Shown here: piece after piece, positions 27,543 through 37,083 of the stretch
How the letters are laid out: each line of letters starts with the position of its first letter
Position numbering within the stretch: position 1 is the first letter of the stretch
Assembly: GCF_017743865.1 (NCBI RefSeq)
Contig: NZ_JAGHRJ010000005.1
Coordinates: 248,001-312,000 of the forward strand
Direction: 5' to 3'
Origin: Labrenzia sp. R4_2
GTDB lineage: Bacteria; Pseudomonadota; Alphaproteobacteria; Rhizobiales; Stappiaceae
DNA length: 64,000 bases
Notes under the pieces: generated by a model
Seen by the model: only the letters and a program-made list of their open reading frames with translations
The model's database searches: none
Told to the model about the DNA's origin: nothing
Program-made: the position numbers and the translations under genes

Positions 27543-27669
27543 GTCTCGGTCAGGAATTAATCATTTGATGTTGGCAGGCAGCCCTTCGGCAACGTTGCGC
27601 CGCTTGCCCGATACACCACCCCGACAAGCGCAATCCGCCTCGTCGGCGGACAAAAGGAGATCCGGTCAA

Positions 27670-27693
27670 ATGGTGCAGAGTTATCTGCACCAT
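27670..27693. terminator. Perfect hairpin between convergent genes
   Basis: ATGGTGCAGA and its exact complement flank a GTTA loop, in the gap where the plus-strand aldehyde dehydrogenase and the minus-strand dehydrogenase converge. No T-run follows, so a terminator role is only suggested by position. Confidence 0.45.
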
Positions 27694-27734
27694 GATCTGC
27701 GTCTCCAGCTCATGGGAGGAGCAGGAAACATGCG

Positions 27735-28715
27735 CTACTCTACCTTGAGGCGGTCGACGGCGTTGGCTTCGCGCAGCCAGTCGAAAAGTGCCGTAAGCTG
27801 CCGGTCGCGTTCCATGATGGTCTCGCTCCGATCACCCTCGAATGCATACCAACCCTGCCCCGTCATGAGGCCGAGATCGCCCCGCTCCACCAAGTCCCGA
27901 AGCGCCTTTCGCCCCTTGTAGTTTTCGTCACCCGTCTGCTCGTAAAGAGAATCCGTCACCGCCAGGGCGGTTTTCTTCGAAACGATCAGATCCTCCGTCA
28001 ATAGCGGTCCCCAAAGGGCAAGCCGGGGCCCGAGGCTCAGGCGCACGGCAGCGTCGATATCATCGCGGCTGGCAAGACCCTCGTCGACTAGCCGGTAGAC
28101 TTCGGTCAGCATCGCGAACTGGATCTTGTTAATCAGAAAGCCGGGCCGTTCGGGACAGGCCACCCCCACATGATCGATGGAATGGATAAACGCGCGCGCC
28201 CAGTCGATCAGCTCGGGCGGAGTGAAGCTGCTGTGGATGATCTCAATCACCGGGATGATGTGGCCCGGCGTGATATAGTGAATTCCGAGAACACGCTCAC
28301 GACTGGAGACACCTTCGGCGATGTCGGAAATGAGAAACGAGGAGGTGTTCGAGGCCAGGACAACATCCGGCGGACACAGCCGATCCAGTTCCTCGAAGAC
28401 AGCCTGCTTCGTCTCAAGCACCTCCTGCACCGCCTCATGCACCATGAAGGCGCCGGCAACCGCATCCTTCAGGGACGACACGGTGGCGACGCGGTTCACC
28501 ATCGCCTCGACTTCGGTGCTGTCATCGGAAAAGCTTGCAGCGATGGGCCGCGCACGTTCGGCATAACTTTCGAGCATGGCTGCCTGACTGTCGCAGATGA
28601 CCACGTCATAGCCGTGGCGCGCATAAAGCGTTGCGATCACGCACCCCATGAAACCCGCACCGACAACGCAGACGCGACCACCCGAAGGCGGCGCAGAAGC
28701 AATCCTCCCGGCCAT
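27735..28715 (-). CDS. 3-hydroxyacyl-CoA dehydrogenase family protein
   Basis: 326 residues from the ATG at 28715, whose A is shared with the stop of the upstream ATPase (TGATG). The N-terminal Rossmann motif is VCVVGAGFMGCVIA. The catalytic His-Glu pair appears in GIHYITPGHIIPVIEII, replacing the more common HFFNP form. The C-terminal domain holds CPERPGFLINKIQFAML. Family members act on 3-hydroxyacyl-CoAs or on small hydroxyacids such as L-gulonate or carnitine; the short length and operon with a sugar transporter favour a small hydroxyacid, as inference. Confidence 0.85.
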   Translation of the reverse strand: MAGRIASAPPSGGRVCVVGAGFMGCVIATLYARHGYDVVICDSQAAMLESYAERARPIAASFSDDSTEVEAMVNRVATVSSLKDAVAGAFMVHEAVQEVLETKQAVFEELDRLCPPDVVLASNTSSFLISDIAEGVSSRERVLGIHYITPGHIIPVIEIIHSSFTPPELIDWARAFIHSIDHVGVACPERPGFLINKIQFAMLTEVYRLVDEGLASRDDIDAAVRLSLGPRLALWGPLLTEDLIVSKKTALAVTDSLYEQTGDENYKGRKALRDLVERGDLGLMTGQGWYAFEGDRSETIMERDRQLTALFDWLREANAVDRLKVE

Positions 28716-30217
28716 CAGTGCACCGCCGCATACATGATGCGTTCCTCTGTGGCATCTTCGGGTGTGAATTCTTCGACGATACGCCCGGCCCGGCAAACGA
28801 GGATGCGGTCGGATATATTCATGATTTCAGGTAGGTAAGACGAGATTACCACGACGGCGATTCCTTCTTCTGCCAGCGTATTGATCAGATGGTGGATTTC
28901 CGAGATCGCCCCCACGTCGACGCCGCGCGTCGGCTCATCGAAGAAGATCACCTTCGGCTTCTGAACCAGCGACCGCGCGATCACGACCTTCTGCTGATTA
29001 CCCCCAGACAGCTCGATGACGCGCGCATTGGAATTGATGGCCCTGATGTTGAGTTTCCGCGTCCATTCGGCGGCCATCTCCTTGATCTCGGAATAGTTGA
29101 GGAAGAGGCTCGAACTGACATTGGCAGCCTGTGCAGCACGATGAATGTTGTCGGCGATCGACATGCTTTCATAGAACCCCTCGACCTTTCGATCTTCGGT
29201 CACATAGACGATTCCATCCTGTACGGCCGGGCGCGGGGTCCGGTAGCGAATGGGCTTGTTCTCGAGCCTGACCTCGCCGCCATGAAAGAAGTCGCGCTTG
29301 TAGATGCCGGAGATCACCTTGGCGGCTTCGGTGCGCCCGGAGCCGATCAGGCCGAATATGCCGGTCACCTGGCCGCCATAGATCGAAAACGACGTGTTCT
29401 TGACGACCCGCGACATGGAGAGGTTCTGCACCGACAGGATTTTCCGGCCCGGCCGGCGGATCTTGTCTTCCCCGTGGCTGTGATAAAGATCGTCCGACAA
29501 GGTGCGGCCCACCATGGCCTGAACGATCTTTTCCCGGTCGAACTTGTCGACGGTATCGCTCACCACCAGTTCACCATCCCTGAGAACGGTGATCCGATCG
29601 GCGATGCTCAGCGCCTCCTCGAGGGCGTGACTGATAAAGATCACCGCGACACCCCGCTGCCTGAGGTCCTTGACCAGCGCAAAGAAATGCCGCTTTTCCT
29701 CGGGCGTGAGCGTGGCCGTGGGCTCGTCGAAAATGATCACCCGGGCGTTCTGCCGCACCGCCCTTGCGATCTCCACCATCTGCTTCTGGGCGGCGCCGAG
29801 CGTCCCGACATCGGCCCAGGGGTTCACCTGGAAGTTCAGCGATTGCATGAACTGCTGGGCGCTGATGTAGATGCCGCGAAGACGGTTGAAGAGTTTCTCC
29901 TCGCCCAGGAAGAGGTTCTGGGCGACCGTCATGCTGGGAACGAGGCTGGTTTCCTGAAACACCATGGCCACACCATGCGACAAGGCTTCGCCGGGCGTCA
30001 TAAAGGTAACCGGCCGGCCGTCGAGCAGCATCATGCCCTCGGTCAGTTGGGTGACCCCCGCCATCATCTTCGTCAATGTGGACTTGCCCGCCCCGTTCTC
30101 GCCCAAGAGGGCGTGAACCTCACCGGGCATGAGCGTGAAATCGACGTTTCGGACCGCTGCAACCCCGCGATACTCCTTGGTCACGGACCGCATTTCGATC
30201 AGTTTGGATGTCTCCAT
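28715..30217 (-). CDS. Sugar-type ABC transporter ATP-binding protein (two ATPase domains)
   Basis: 500 residues from the ATG at 30217 with AGGGAGAGG upstream. Domain 1 has Walker A GENGAGKST, a QMVEIARAV signature region and Walker B VIIFDEPTA. Domain 2 has the degenerate Walker A GLIGSGRTEAAK normal for RbsA/MglA-type proteins, a full LSGGNQQKVVIAR signature and VIFFDEPTRGVDVGA. It powers sugar import with the two permeases of this operon. Confidence 0.94.
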   Translation of the reverse strand: METSKLIEMRSVTKEYRGVAAVRNVDFTLMPGEVHALLGENGAGKSTLTKMMAGVTQLTEGMMLLDGRPVTFMTPGEALSHGVAMVFQETSLVPSMTVAQNLFLGEEKLFNRLRGIYISAQQFMQSLNFQVNPWADVGTLGAAQKQMVEIARAVRQNARVIIFDEPTATLTPEEKRHFFALVKDLRQRGVAVIFISHALEEALSIADRITVLRDGELVVSDTVDKFDREKIVQAMVGRTLSDDLYHSHGEDKIRRPGRKILSVQNLSMSRVVKNTSFSIYGGQVTGIFGLIGSGRTEAAKVISGIYKRDFFHGGEVRLENKPIRYRTPRPAVQDGIVYVTEDRKVEGFYESMSIADNIHRAAQAANVSSSLFLNYSEIKEMAAEWTRKLNIRAINSNARVIELSGGNQQKVVIARSLVQKPKVIFFDEPTRGVDVGAISEIHHLINTLAEEGIAVVVISSYLPEIMNISDRILVCRAGRIVEEFTPEDATEERIMYAAVH

Positions 30218-30227
30218 GATCCTCTCC

Positions 30228-31307
30228 CTATATCTTCGCTCGCACGACGATATCGCCACCCCTGCACGTCATCAGCAGGCCATCGCCGGTGGGGAGGCAA
30301 CTGGTGACGCCGTGACGCACTCCGTCCGCTCGGGAGTGCAGGCTCTCGACGGGATGCCCGTTGCCATCCAGACGCACCGCAATCCCCAGCGATCGCGATG
30401 GCGCCCAGGGCTTGAGTTCCCCGAGCTGCTTGAGGCTGCCGCCCTGCATGGGCTCGAGATAGGACTGCGGGTGATGCAGGGAGGGCGCGATCCAGTATTC
30501 AGGGTCGATCGTATCCACCATGCGACGACGGTATTCGTCTTCGCGCAGGACGAATTCGATAAGTTGCGTGCGCGGAGCAAAGATTGAAAGCCAAAAGTCT
30601 CCGCCCTCGCGCTCGTGTGCCATGCGTGCCGGATACCCCGGCAGTTCATCGACAACGACCCCGATTTTCCCATCCGGCGAGATCCGCAGCAGGCGATGAC
30701 GCCAGCTTTCCGAAACGACGATATTGCCGTTTTCGGTCACGTGGACGCCATATGGGAAAGCGAGTTCTTGCGCCATACAGGCCGCTGCGCCACTGCCAAG
30801 GTCGATTTTCCAGACAGACCCGCTGGCGCTGTGTGTCATCAGATCGACCTTCCAGTCGCTCATTCCGTGATCCTGGCTGCCCAGACAGACGAACAGGGTA
30901 TTGTCATCGGCAAAGGCAAGGGCGGAAGGGGACACGATGGGCAGATCTCCCAGTTTGGTGAACTCGCGTCCGTCATGCGCTCCGCCCCGGATGACGAGAC
31001 GCCCCTCGTCAAGCCCCAGGGCCAGCATGCCCGACGGATGAGCCGCCAGACACACGATGTCGCTTGACGCCGTCCAGAGAGTATCGATGGTTTTCGATGG
31101 GCTCAGGCCCAGCAACCGGGCGCCGGACGACAGCAGGATGCCATCCGTTCCTAACGCGATATTGTCCGGAGCCGTCACGGCGGCCATTTCCTCGGCTTCA
31201 TCGATGCGGGTGTTGGGACGCAATGCCCCGTCCATCGGTGGCAGGGTGATGGCGGCGCTGCCGCTGCCGCGGAAGCGGTCGAACATACGGGCAAAGAGGT
31301 TACTCAC
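30228..31307 (-). CDS. SMP-30/gluconolactonase or strictosidine-synthase-like beta-propeller protein
   Basis: 359 residues from a GTG at 31307 that overlaps the stop of the upstream fusion protein; GGAGG lies eight bases before it. A longer frame to 31376 overlaps the previous gene. Repeated blade-like segments (PDNIALGTDGILL, AFPYGVHVTENGNIVVSES, HRLLRISPDGKIG, ELPGYPARMAHEREGGDFWLS) resemble the lactonase-like six-blade propeller family. Lactonase activity would hydrolyse sugar lactones. It parallels the C-terminal half of the fusion protein just upstream, so it may be a duplicated partner. Confidence 0.8.
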   Translation of the reverse strand: MSNLFARMFDRFRGSGSAAITLPPMDGALRPNTRIDEAEEMAAVTAPDNIALGTDGILLSSGARLLGLSPSKTIDTLWTASSDIVCLAAHPSGMLALGLDEGRLVIRGGAHDGREFTKLGDLPIVSPSALAFADDNTLFVCLGSQDHGMSDWKVDLMTHSASGSVWKIDLGSGAAACMAQELAFPYGVHVTENGNIVVSESWRHRLLRISPDGKIGVVVDELPGYPARMAHEREGGDFWLSIFAPRTQLIEFVLREDEYRRRMVDTIDPEYWIAPSLHHPQSYLEPMQGGSLKQLGELKPWAPSRSLGIAVRLDGNGHPVESLHSRADGVRHGVTSCLPTGDGLLMTCRGGDIVVRAKI

Positions 31308-33429
31308 CGGACTTGCCTCCCCAGTAATGGCTGATGCCTGTCCATTCCATGTCGGCTCCGGGAATGTCGTAGACACCGATCCGGTCGTTGAAGAGCCCTC
31401 CCAGGAACAGACGTCCCTTGTGCTCCCGGATCGACGTGATCGAAGGATGCTTGATGCCGTCGCGATCCCAGAGCACGTCGAGCACCTGACCGGTCAGATC
31501 GAATTTGAAGACGCATCCTGAATTCATGTTCGGATACATCCATTCGTCGCTTGCCACGCGGTAGACCATGCGCCGGCGGAGCTGCGGCATTCGCTGGGCG
31601 AGGTCGAAGGTGGGCGATCTCATGCCGATGATGGCGCACCAGAAGGTGCCGTCGGAGGCCTTGTTGATATTGTCGGGGTAACCTGGAAGATCCGGTATCA
31701 CGACTTCTCTTTGTCCCTTGCGGGGGCCGTCGAACCAGTATCGGCTGATCCGACAGCCCCAGGTCTCCGCGAAGAGGAAGGATTCGCCGTCACCCGCCAT
31801 CGTGATTCCGTTTGGAAACTGCAGCTTGGGCAAAATAGTGCGCGATGACCCGTCACGCGGGTCGTAGCAAATGATGCGGCCATTGCCCCGCGATTCCAGT
31901 GCGTCGAGCACCCAGTCGTGAATCTCGTAGCGGATCGTGGCTTCCGAAAAGAAGATCCGGCCGTCCGGCGCGATGTCGAGATCGTCGGCGAGCCGCATGC
32001 GCGAGTCGTCGATGATCGAAAACATGGACCGGTTCGTCTCGTCCGAGAGCTTTACGGGCTTGCGATCCTTCGTAACCTTGTAGAGCCCCATCCCGCCGAC
32101 ACAGACGACAAGTTCCCGGTCCCGGTTGAACGCCATTCCCAACGGATGGCCGCCGATATGTACGTAGACCTCATGTCGTTGGTAGTCGGGCGCAAAGAAC
32201 CGGATGATGTCGCCATGCCGGCTGCCGCAGTAAAGATTGTCGTCCTCGTCGAGGATGATGTCCTCGGGCCCGTCGAGCTCCCCCTTGCCGATCGGTTGCG
32301 CAGAGGCGAGCTTGTTGTTGACCTCATAGGGCGAACCGGACCCTTCGGCGGTGGGCGGGCACGGCGGCAGGGCAAAATAGGTGGGTGAGACATAAGCGCG
32401 ATTGAGGATCTTGAGGCGGTTCTTCATCCACTTCACGTCTATGGCCACGGCCACGAGCAGAATGAGACCCAACACGAGGTCGCCGGCGCCGGTGCGCAAG
32501 CCCATGCGCACCAAGGCATTGGTGACCATGACCACTATGACGGTTCCGATAATCGCCTTCGCGACCGACCCGCGCCCGCCGCCCAGACTGTTACCTCCGA
32601 GGACCGCGGCAGTCAGGATAACAATCTCCAGCCCGACGCCGACGGAGCCGCCTATGCTGCCGAGTCGCGAGGCATAGAACAAGGCGGCTGCCGCTGTGAA
32701 GACCCCCGACAGGATGTAGGTCTGGGCCACGATCCACTTGACCGGCAGGCCGATATTGTAGGCGGAACGGCGCGACCCGCCGACAGCGCTCAGATGCCAG
32801 CCGAACCGCATGCGAGTCATCAATATATGGGTCAGGATCGCCACAATGACGGCAACGAACAGCGAGAGCGGCATTCCCAGGATCCGGGCTGAGCCCAGAT
32901 AGTCCCACATTGGCACCGGCGTTTCCGAGTAAGAGGCATCGACACCGTAGTTCAGGGACAGCAGCTCCACTATGGCGCGTACGAGGATGAGCGTGACCAA
33001 GGTGGTCAGAAACGCGCGAAGCCCGAGGAATCCGACGAGGACTCCGTTCAACGCCCCGACGAGACCGCCAAGTGCCAGAACGGCCGGGATGACGACGATC
33101 AGCGGCATTCCCAGGGCATTGACCAGATAAAGCGCGCAGAAATTGCACAGGGCGAAGACCGATCCGACGCTGAGATCGATGCCGCCGGCTTTCAGAACCA
33201 GCGTCATACCGATGGCGACGAACAGATATTCCGCCAGGAGTTCGCCCATCGTGCCGAGGCTTCCTATCGCCAGGAAGTTCGGGATGATGAAGGAAAAGAC
33301 GGCGACGGCGATGGCAAGGAACATGAACGGGATCGCATTGTCGATCCAGTTCTTCGACAGGATCTCGCCCATGACGTGGTCGGGAAACAAGCGATATCGC
33401 CAGCGCAAATAGGCTTCGCGCGCACTCAT
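31300..33429 (-). CDS. Fusion: ABC sugar permease plus C-terminal SMP-30/gluconolactonase-like domain
   Basis: 709 residues. Residues about 25-345 form an RbsC-type permease with about ten hydrophobic helices and the motifs GGIDLSVGSVFAL and TAAVLGGNSLGGGRGS. After a linker, residues about 385-700 form a soluble beta-propeller: LDGPEDIILDEDDNLYCGSRHGDI, LADDLDIAPDGRIFFSEA, LQFPNGITMAGDGESFLFAET and PGYPDNINKASDGTFWCA. No stop or frameshift separates the two parts. The permease alone would normally be about 330 residues. The likely role is sugar or sugar-acid import coupled to a lactone-binding or lactonase domain; which side of the membrane it faces is not settled. Confidence 0.88.
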   Translation of the reverse strand: MSAREAYLRWRYRLFPDHVMGEILSKNWIDNAIPFMFLAIAVAVFSFIIPNFLAIGSLGTMGELLAEYLFVAIGMTLVLKAGGIDLSVGSVFALCNFCALYLVNALGMPLIVVIPAVLALGGLVGALNGVLVGFLGLRAFLTTLVTLILVRAIVELLSLNYGVDASYSETPVPMWDYLGSARILGMPLSLFVAVIVAILTHILMTRMRFGWHLSAVGGSRRSAYNIGLPVKWIVAQTYILSGVFTAAAALFYASRLGSIGGSVGVGLEIVILTAAVLGGNSLGGGRGSVAKAIIGTVIVVMVTNALVRMGLRTGAGDLVLGLILLVAVAIDVKWMKNRLKILNRAYVSPTYFALPPCPPTAEGSGSPYEVNNKLASAQPIGKGELDGPEDIILDEDDNLYCGSRHGDIIRFFAPDYQRHEVYVHIGGHPLGMAFNRDRELVVCVGGMGLYKVTKDRKPVKLSDETNRSMFSIIDDSRMRLADDLDIAPDGRIFFSEATIRYEIHDWVLDALESRGNGRIICYDPRDGSSRTILPKLQFPNGITMAGDGESFLFAETWGCRISRYWFDGPRKGQREVVIPDLPGYPDNINKASDGTFWCAIIGMRSPTFDLAQRMPQLRRRMVYRVASDEWMYPNMNSGCVFKFDLTGQVLDVLWDRDGIKHPSITSIREHKGRLFLGGLFNDRIGVYDIPGADMEWTGISHYWGGKSGE

Positions 33430-33456
33430 ACGTATACTCCGGGGGTTTTGGCTTCG

Positions 33457-33485
33457 GACGATCGTCGCCAGATAGGTCGATCGCC
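33457..33485 (-). terminator. Hairpin after the ABC binding-protein gene
   Basis: Eight-base arms (33457-33464 and 33478-33485) pair with one mismatch around a 13-base loop, between the binding-protein stop and the fusion-permease start. It is weaker than the two dctP-linked hairpins but sits in the equivalent position. Confidence 0.35.
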
Positions 33486-33497
33486 CGTGCCTGGAGA

Positions 33498-34523
33498 TCA
33501 GTTGCCGAGTTTGATCTGGTCAACGGTCCAGCAGGACGTCGGAGCTACCGTATCCGGTGTCAGGATCTGGTTCTCTGTATAGACGGCAAAGGGCTGCGTG
33601 CCGGGTTCCGGCTGCGTCTGCAACAACATCTGGATCGCGGAGGCAAGCACCTTGGCCTGATCGCGCGTATCGACCTTCACATACGACGAGAACGCCCCGC
33701 TTTCGACATTGGTGCAGCCGAGATCCTTGTTTCCGCCGCCAGTCGAGACAAGTTTGATTTGGTCCTGCTTGCCGGATTCCCGGATGGCCGCGGCAATTCC
33801 CACGTCCATGTTGTCCCACAGCCCGATAAAGCCGCACAAATCGTCGTGCTGCTTGATGATCGTGGAGGCGATGGAATGCGCTTTCGAGGCATCCCAATCC
33901 GCGGCCTGAGTGGCCACAAGTGTCGCATCCGGGTAATCCACCAAGGTATCTTCGACCCCGGCAACGCCGAGCTGGTTGGGCGGTGCGGTCACCGGGCCCT
34001 GAATCAGGGCAATTTTTCCGGATGTTCCAGAACCACAAAGACGGGCCGCTTCTTTCGCGGTTTCCACGCCCACGCCATACCAGTCTCCTCCGACGAAAGC
34101 ATCCGAGTTGACCGGTGTCTTCATGTTCATCTGGATGACGTTGATGCCGGCGTCCATTGCGCGTCGGATAAGCTTGACGTAGGCCTGCATGTCTGCGTTC
34201 TGAATTATTATTATGTCCGGCTTCTCGTTGATAAGTTGCGAGATAGCCTGTGCGCCTGCATCGACGCTATAGTTGGCATCCCTGATCGTCAGCTCGTAGC
34301 CAAGCCTATCGGCATCCCGCTGCACTGCGGCCATCCAGCCTTGTGTCAGGTCCCATCCCATCGTGACCGGAACGAAAGCGACGGTCTTGCCCTCAAACGC
34401 CTTCTGGTACTTCAGGATCAGGCCGTCATCCGGGCGCTCCGCCGAGGCCGGCGCGACCTGACCTAGGACACCCAGCATTACGGCTGCGACCGCACCTATC
34501 CTCTTGAACATAGAAAGTTTCAT
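33498..34523 (-). CDS. Sugar ABC transporter substrate-binding protein (RbsB-like)
   Basis: 341 residues with AGGGAGGAAG before the ATG and a signal peptide (MKLSMFKRIGAV to APASA-ERP). The type I periplasmic fold is shown by VAFVPVTMGWDLTQGWMAAVQRDA, KPDIIIIQNADMQAYVKLIRRAMDAGINVI and GFIGLWDNMDVGIAAAIRESG. It binds a sugar or related polyol outside the membrane. It is encoded between the two permeases; the ligand is unknown. Confidence 0.92.
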   Translation of the reverse strand: MKLSMFKRIGAVAAVMLGVLGQVAPASAERPDDGLILKYQKAFEGKTVAFVPVTMGWDLTQGWMAAVQRDADRLGYELTIRDANYSVDAGAQAISQLINEKPDIIIIQNADMQAYVKLIRRAMDAGINVIQMNMKTPVNSDAFVGGDWYGVGVETAKEAARLCGSGTSGKIALIQGPVTAPPNQLGVAGVEDTLVDYPDATLVATQAADWDASKAHSIASTIIKQHDDLCGFIGLWDNMDVGIAAAIRESGKQDQIKLVSTGGGNKDLGCTNVESGAFSSYVKVDTRDQAKVLASAIQMLLQTQPEPGTQPFAVYTENQILTPDTVAPTSCWTVDQIKLGN

Positions 34524-34583
34524 GTCTTCCTCCCTAGAAATGTGGTTCTTTTTCCGGATCGCCCGTCTGGACCACCCGGAATT

Positions 34584-35570
34584 CTAGATGTCGCCTTGCT
34601 GCGATGTCTGTTCGTCGCGGGGGTTGAGCAGCGAGTCCACGATGATGGCCAGCAGCAAGATCAGACTCTTGATGATATTTTGAGCCGAATAATCCACGTT
34701 CATGATCGTCAGACCGTTCAACAGCAGTCCGATGAGAACCGTGCCCGAAATGACATTCCGGATACTGCCCTTGCCGCCCGCCAGACCGATCCCTCCGATC
34801 ACCACGACCAGGATGATGTCGTAGATCATCGTCGAGCTGGCCAGCTTGGTGTTTACCGATGACACGGTCATCGCCATGATCAGGCCCGCGCAGAAAGCGA
34901 CGAGGGATGCGAAGCTGTACATCAGGACCGTCATGGGCCGGATAGACATTCCGCTGTTGCGCGAAGCGAGCGGATTGTCACCGATCGCGTAGACGAAGGC
35001 GCCATAACGCGTCAGGCGCAAGGCCACGAACGCGAGACAGGAGATGATGAGGAACAGCAGAACCGGCATGGGAACCGCCGCGAGCGCACCGGTTCCGAGA
35101 GACGCAAACCAGCCCACATCGCCGCTGATGAAGATGTTCTCGCTCGACACAAGGGCAAAGCGTCCCAGCCCGGAAATCACGGTCGCCATCGCAAGCGTGG
35201 CGAAGATGGCCGGAATCTCGACATAGGCGATCAGGAATCCGTTGACCGCGCCGAAGGCCACCGCCAGCAGCAGACCCAAAAGAAGGGCCGTCTCCACCTG
35301 CATTCCTCCGGAGAAAAGCGTGAAGCTCCAGCCAGTCGAGAACACCATCACCGCGACCATCGTAAGGTCGATGCCGCGACCGATCACGACGACCGCCATT
35401 CCGATCGCCAGAATTCCCAGGATCGAGACGCTCTGCAAAAGAGAGAGCAAGTTCGATATCCGGAAAAACCCATCGAGAAAAATCGAAAACAGGACGAACA
35501 GAACCGCCGAGATGGCCATAACCATCTGTTCCTGATTCAGCGACAGAACGGCATTCCGGTCAAACTTCAA
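34584..35570 (-). CDS. Sugar ABC transporter permease (RbsC-like)
   Basis: 328 residues from a TTG at 35570 with GGGGAGG eight bases upstream; the frame is open to another TTG at 35594. Ten or so hydrophobic helices are present with RbsC-type motifs GILAIGMAVVVIGRGIDLTM and VVVIGGIGLAGGKGSIRNVI. As first gene of the operon it pairs with the fused permease to make a heterodimeric channel, as in transporters with two distinct RbsC-like subunits. Confidence 0.9.
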   Translation of the reverse strand: MKFDRNAVLSLNQEQMVMAISAVLFVLFSIFLDGFFRISNLLSLLQSVSILGILAIGMAVVVIGRGIDLTMVAVMVFSTGWSFTLFSGGMQVETALLLGLLLAVAFGAVNGFLIAYVEIPAIFATLAMATVISGLGRFALVSSENIFISGDVGWFASLGTGALAAVPMPVLLFLIISCLAFVALRLTRYGAFVYAIGDNPLASRNSGMSIRPMTVLMYSFASLVAFCAGLIMAMTVSSVNTKLASSTMIYDIILVVVIGGIGLAGGKGSIRNVISGTVLIGLLLNGLTIMNVDYSAQNIIKSLILLLAIIVDSLLNPRDEQTSQQGDI

Positions 35571-36279
35571 TGTATTTTCCTCCCCATGACCCAAGCCGAA
35601 TTCCCCGGGGTTGGTCCCAGCGATCCGACACAGGCCCGCCGCCTGGTGCGTGTTCCATTATGCACTGAAGGCAGCCTCACGCTGGCGAAGCGATCTGCGT
35701 TTGTCCAATATTGAGAAACGAGAAATATATAACCTTATCCTTATGAAAAGAGCAGGCGGCCGGTGTGTAGGCCGGTATTAAATTATGTCCGGACCCCCGG
35801 ATTTCCTGGGTTTGCACGGAGATTTTAGGGATTTTCCGGAAATTGGAGCATCGGACGAAAACTCCACTCGATGGTGGGTCGATGCCAACCCGTTCGCGGG
35901 AAACAGCCAGAATCATAACTGAAAAGCGTAATTACGACACCGGGACTTTGTTGAATGAATTATCCGACAGGTACCTTCGCCTAAGAAGTCTGACAGGGCA
36001 CAAGCTTGACATCTCCCGGTTTCGTTCAGACACGAAGCGTAGTGGAATTCGGCCATCCGGAGCCAGTGGCACGCGCCGTGCGCACCGGGCTTGGAGGCAA
36101 GCGGATTGAGGAGGATGCCGACCCTTCAGATGAAGATGGCGATATCTCTTTTTGCTTTTCCACTGATGTCGAATTTTCTCAACCGCAAGACGATCTCACA
36201 AGCAGGACATTAATACTTTATCAAAAAAAGGCTTACTGGCGACAAAGAAATAAAATTATGAACAAATCTAATTTATTAC
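35571..36279. other. Long intergenic region upstream of the ABC operon
   Basis: About 700 bases. The part near 35570 must hold the ABC operon promoter. From about 35900 the base composition becomes AT-rich, ending in poly-A/T stretches before 36280. No open frame with a ribosome site and known motif was found. It may contain decayed genes at an old insertion boundary. Confidence 0.5.
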
Positions 36280-36969
36280 TTAGGCGATCCCTAATTCGGA
36301 CGGCAACAGTGCCATGTCGCCAAATTGCCGTGCACCGAAAAGATCTGGGGTCGACTTCGTTTCTTTCGGCACATAAGCGAGACACGACATGCCCGCTCTT
36401 GCGGCGGCTTCAAAACCACTGGAGCTGTCTTCTACAACCAGGCAATGCTCAGGCAGGATACGATTTGCTTGCGCAGCGTGGAGAAACACGTCCGGGGCAG
36501 GCTTGCTTGCTCCAACTTCATGCGCCGAGAACATATTGCCTTCAAACCAAGGAAGCATACCCGTTGTCTCCAACGTTGCGCACATCTTTTCCATCAATCC
36601 ATTTGAAGCAACGCAAAATTTTACTTCATGATTCTTTAGTACTTTCAGCGCCTTTTTTGCACCTTTAATTGGCTTTATTTCGCTCTTCAACGAAGCTATC
36701 AATTCCTTCGAGAACGGAACCAACCAATTTTCGGGCACTTTCAAGCCTTGTTCCGATAAATACCTTTCGACATCATGCCTGCTTTTTCCTATGAACCTGT
36801 CGCAACATTCGGAAAAGGATATGTCAGCGCCGCGTGAAAGCAGAAATCTATGAAGATGCCGATTGGAGATCGTTTCGGAATCCACAAGCACACCATCGCA
36901 ATCAAATATAATAAGCTGCGGAATGCGATCTGGATGCTGCACCGCAATATGTCTCTTACCTGGAATCAT
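36280..36969 (-). CDS. HAD-superfamily hydrolase (beta-phosphoglucomutase-like)
   Basis: 229 residues from the ATG at 36969; the frame is open to a GTG at 37047 and neither start has a strong ribosome site. Motif I is IFDCDGVLVDSE with both catalytic Asp residues. Motif II is CVASNGLMEKM, motif III the Lys in GASKPAPDVF, and motif IV CLVVEDSSSGFEAA. The cap domain sits after motif I. Likely substrates are small phosphorylated sugars or phosphoglycolate-like compounds. Lower GC than its neighbours suggests separate acquisition. Confidence 0.85.
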   Translation of the reverse strand: MIPGKRHIAVQHPDRIPQLIIFDCDGVLVDSETISNRHLHRFLLSRGADISFSECCDRFIGKSRHDVERYLSEQGLKVPENWLVPFSKELIASLKSEIKPIKGAKKALKVLKNHEVKFCVASNGLMEKMCATLETTGMLPWFEGNMFSAHEVGASKPAPDVFLHAAQANRILPEHCLVVEDSSSGFEAAARAGMSCLAYVPKETKSTPDLFGARQFGDMALLPSELGIA

Positions 36970-37083
36970 AGCCACATAGAGCCTTTCAAAGATATTAGCG
37001 TCGTCAACGATCAGAGAACTAACTAAATCTATAGTGCCCCTGAGCACGCACTCAGCAACCGGCTCCAGCGCCGAACCATCAAC

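Noticed and set aside
28889..30307. Plus-strand open frame of 472 codons
   Set aside because: It is antisense to the double ATPase; open only because of codon bias.
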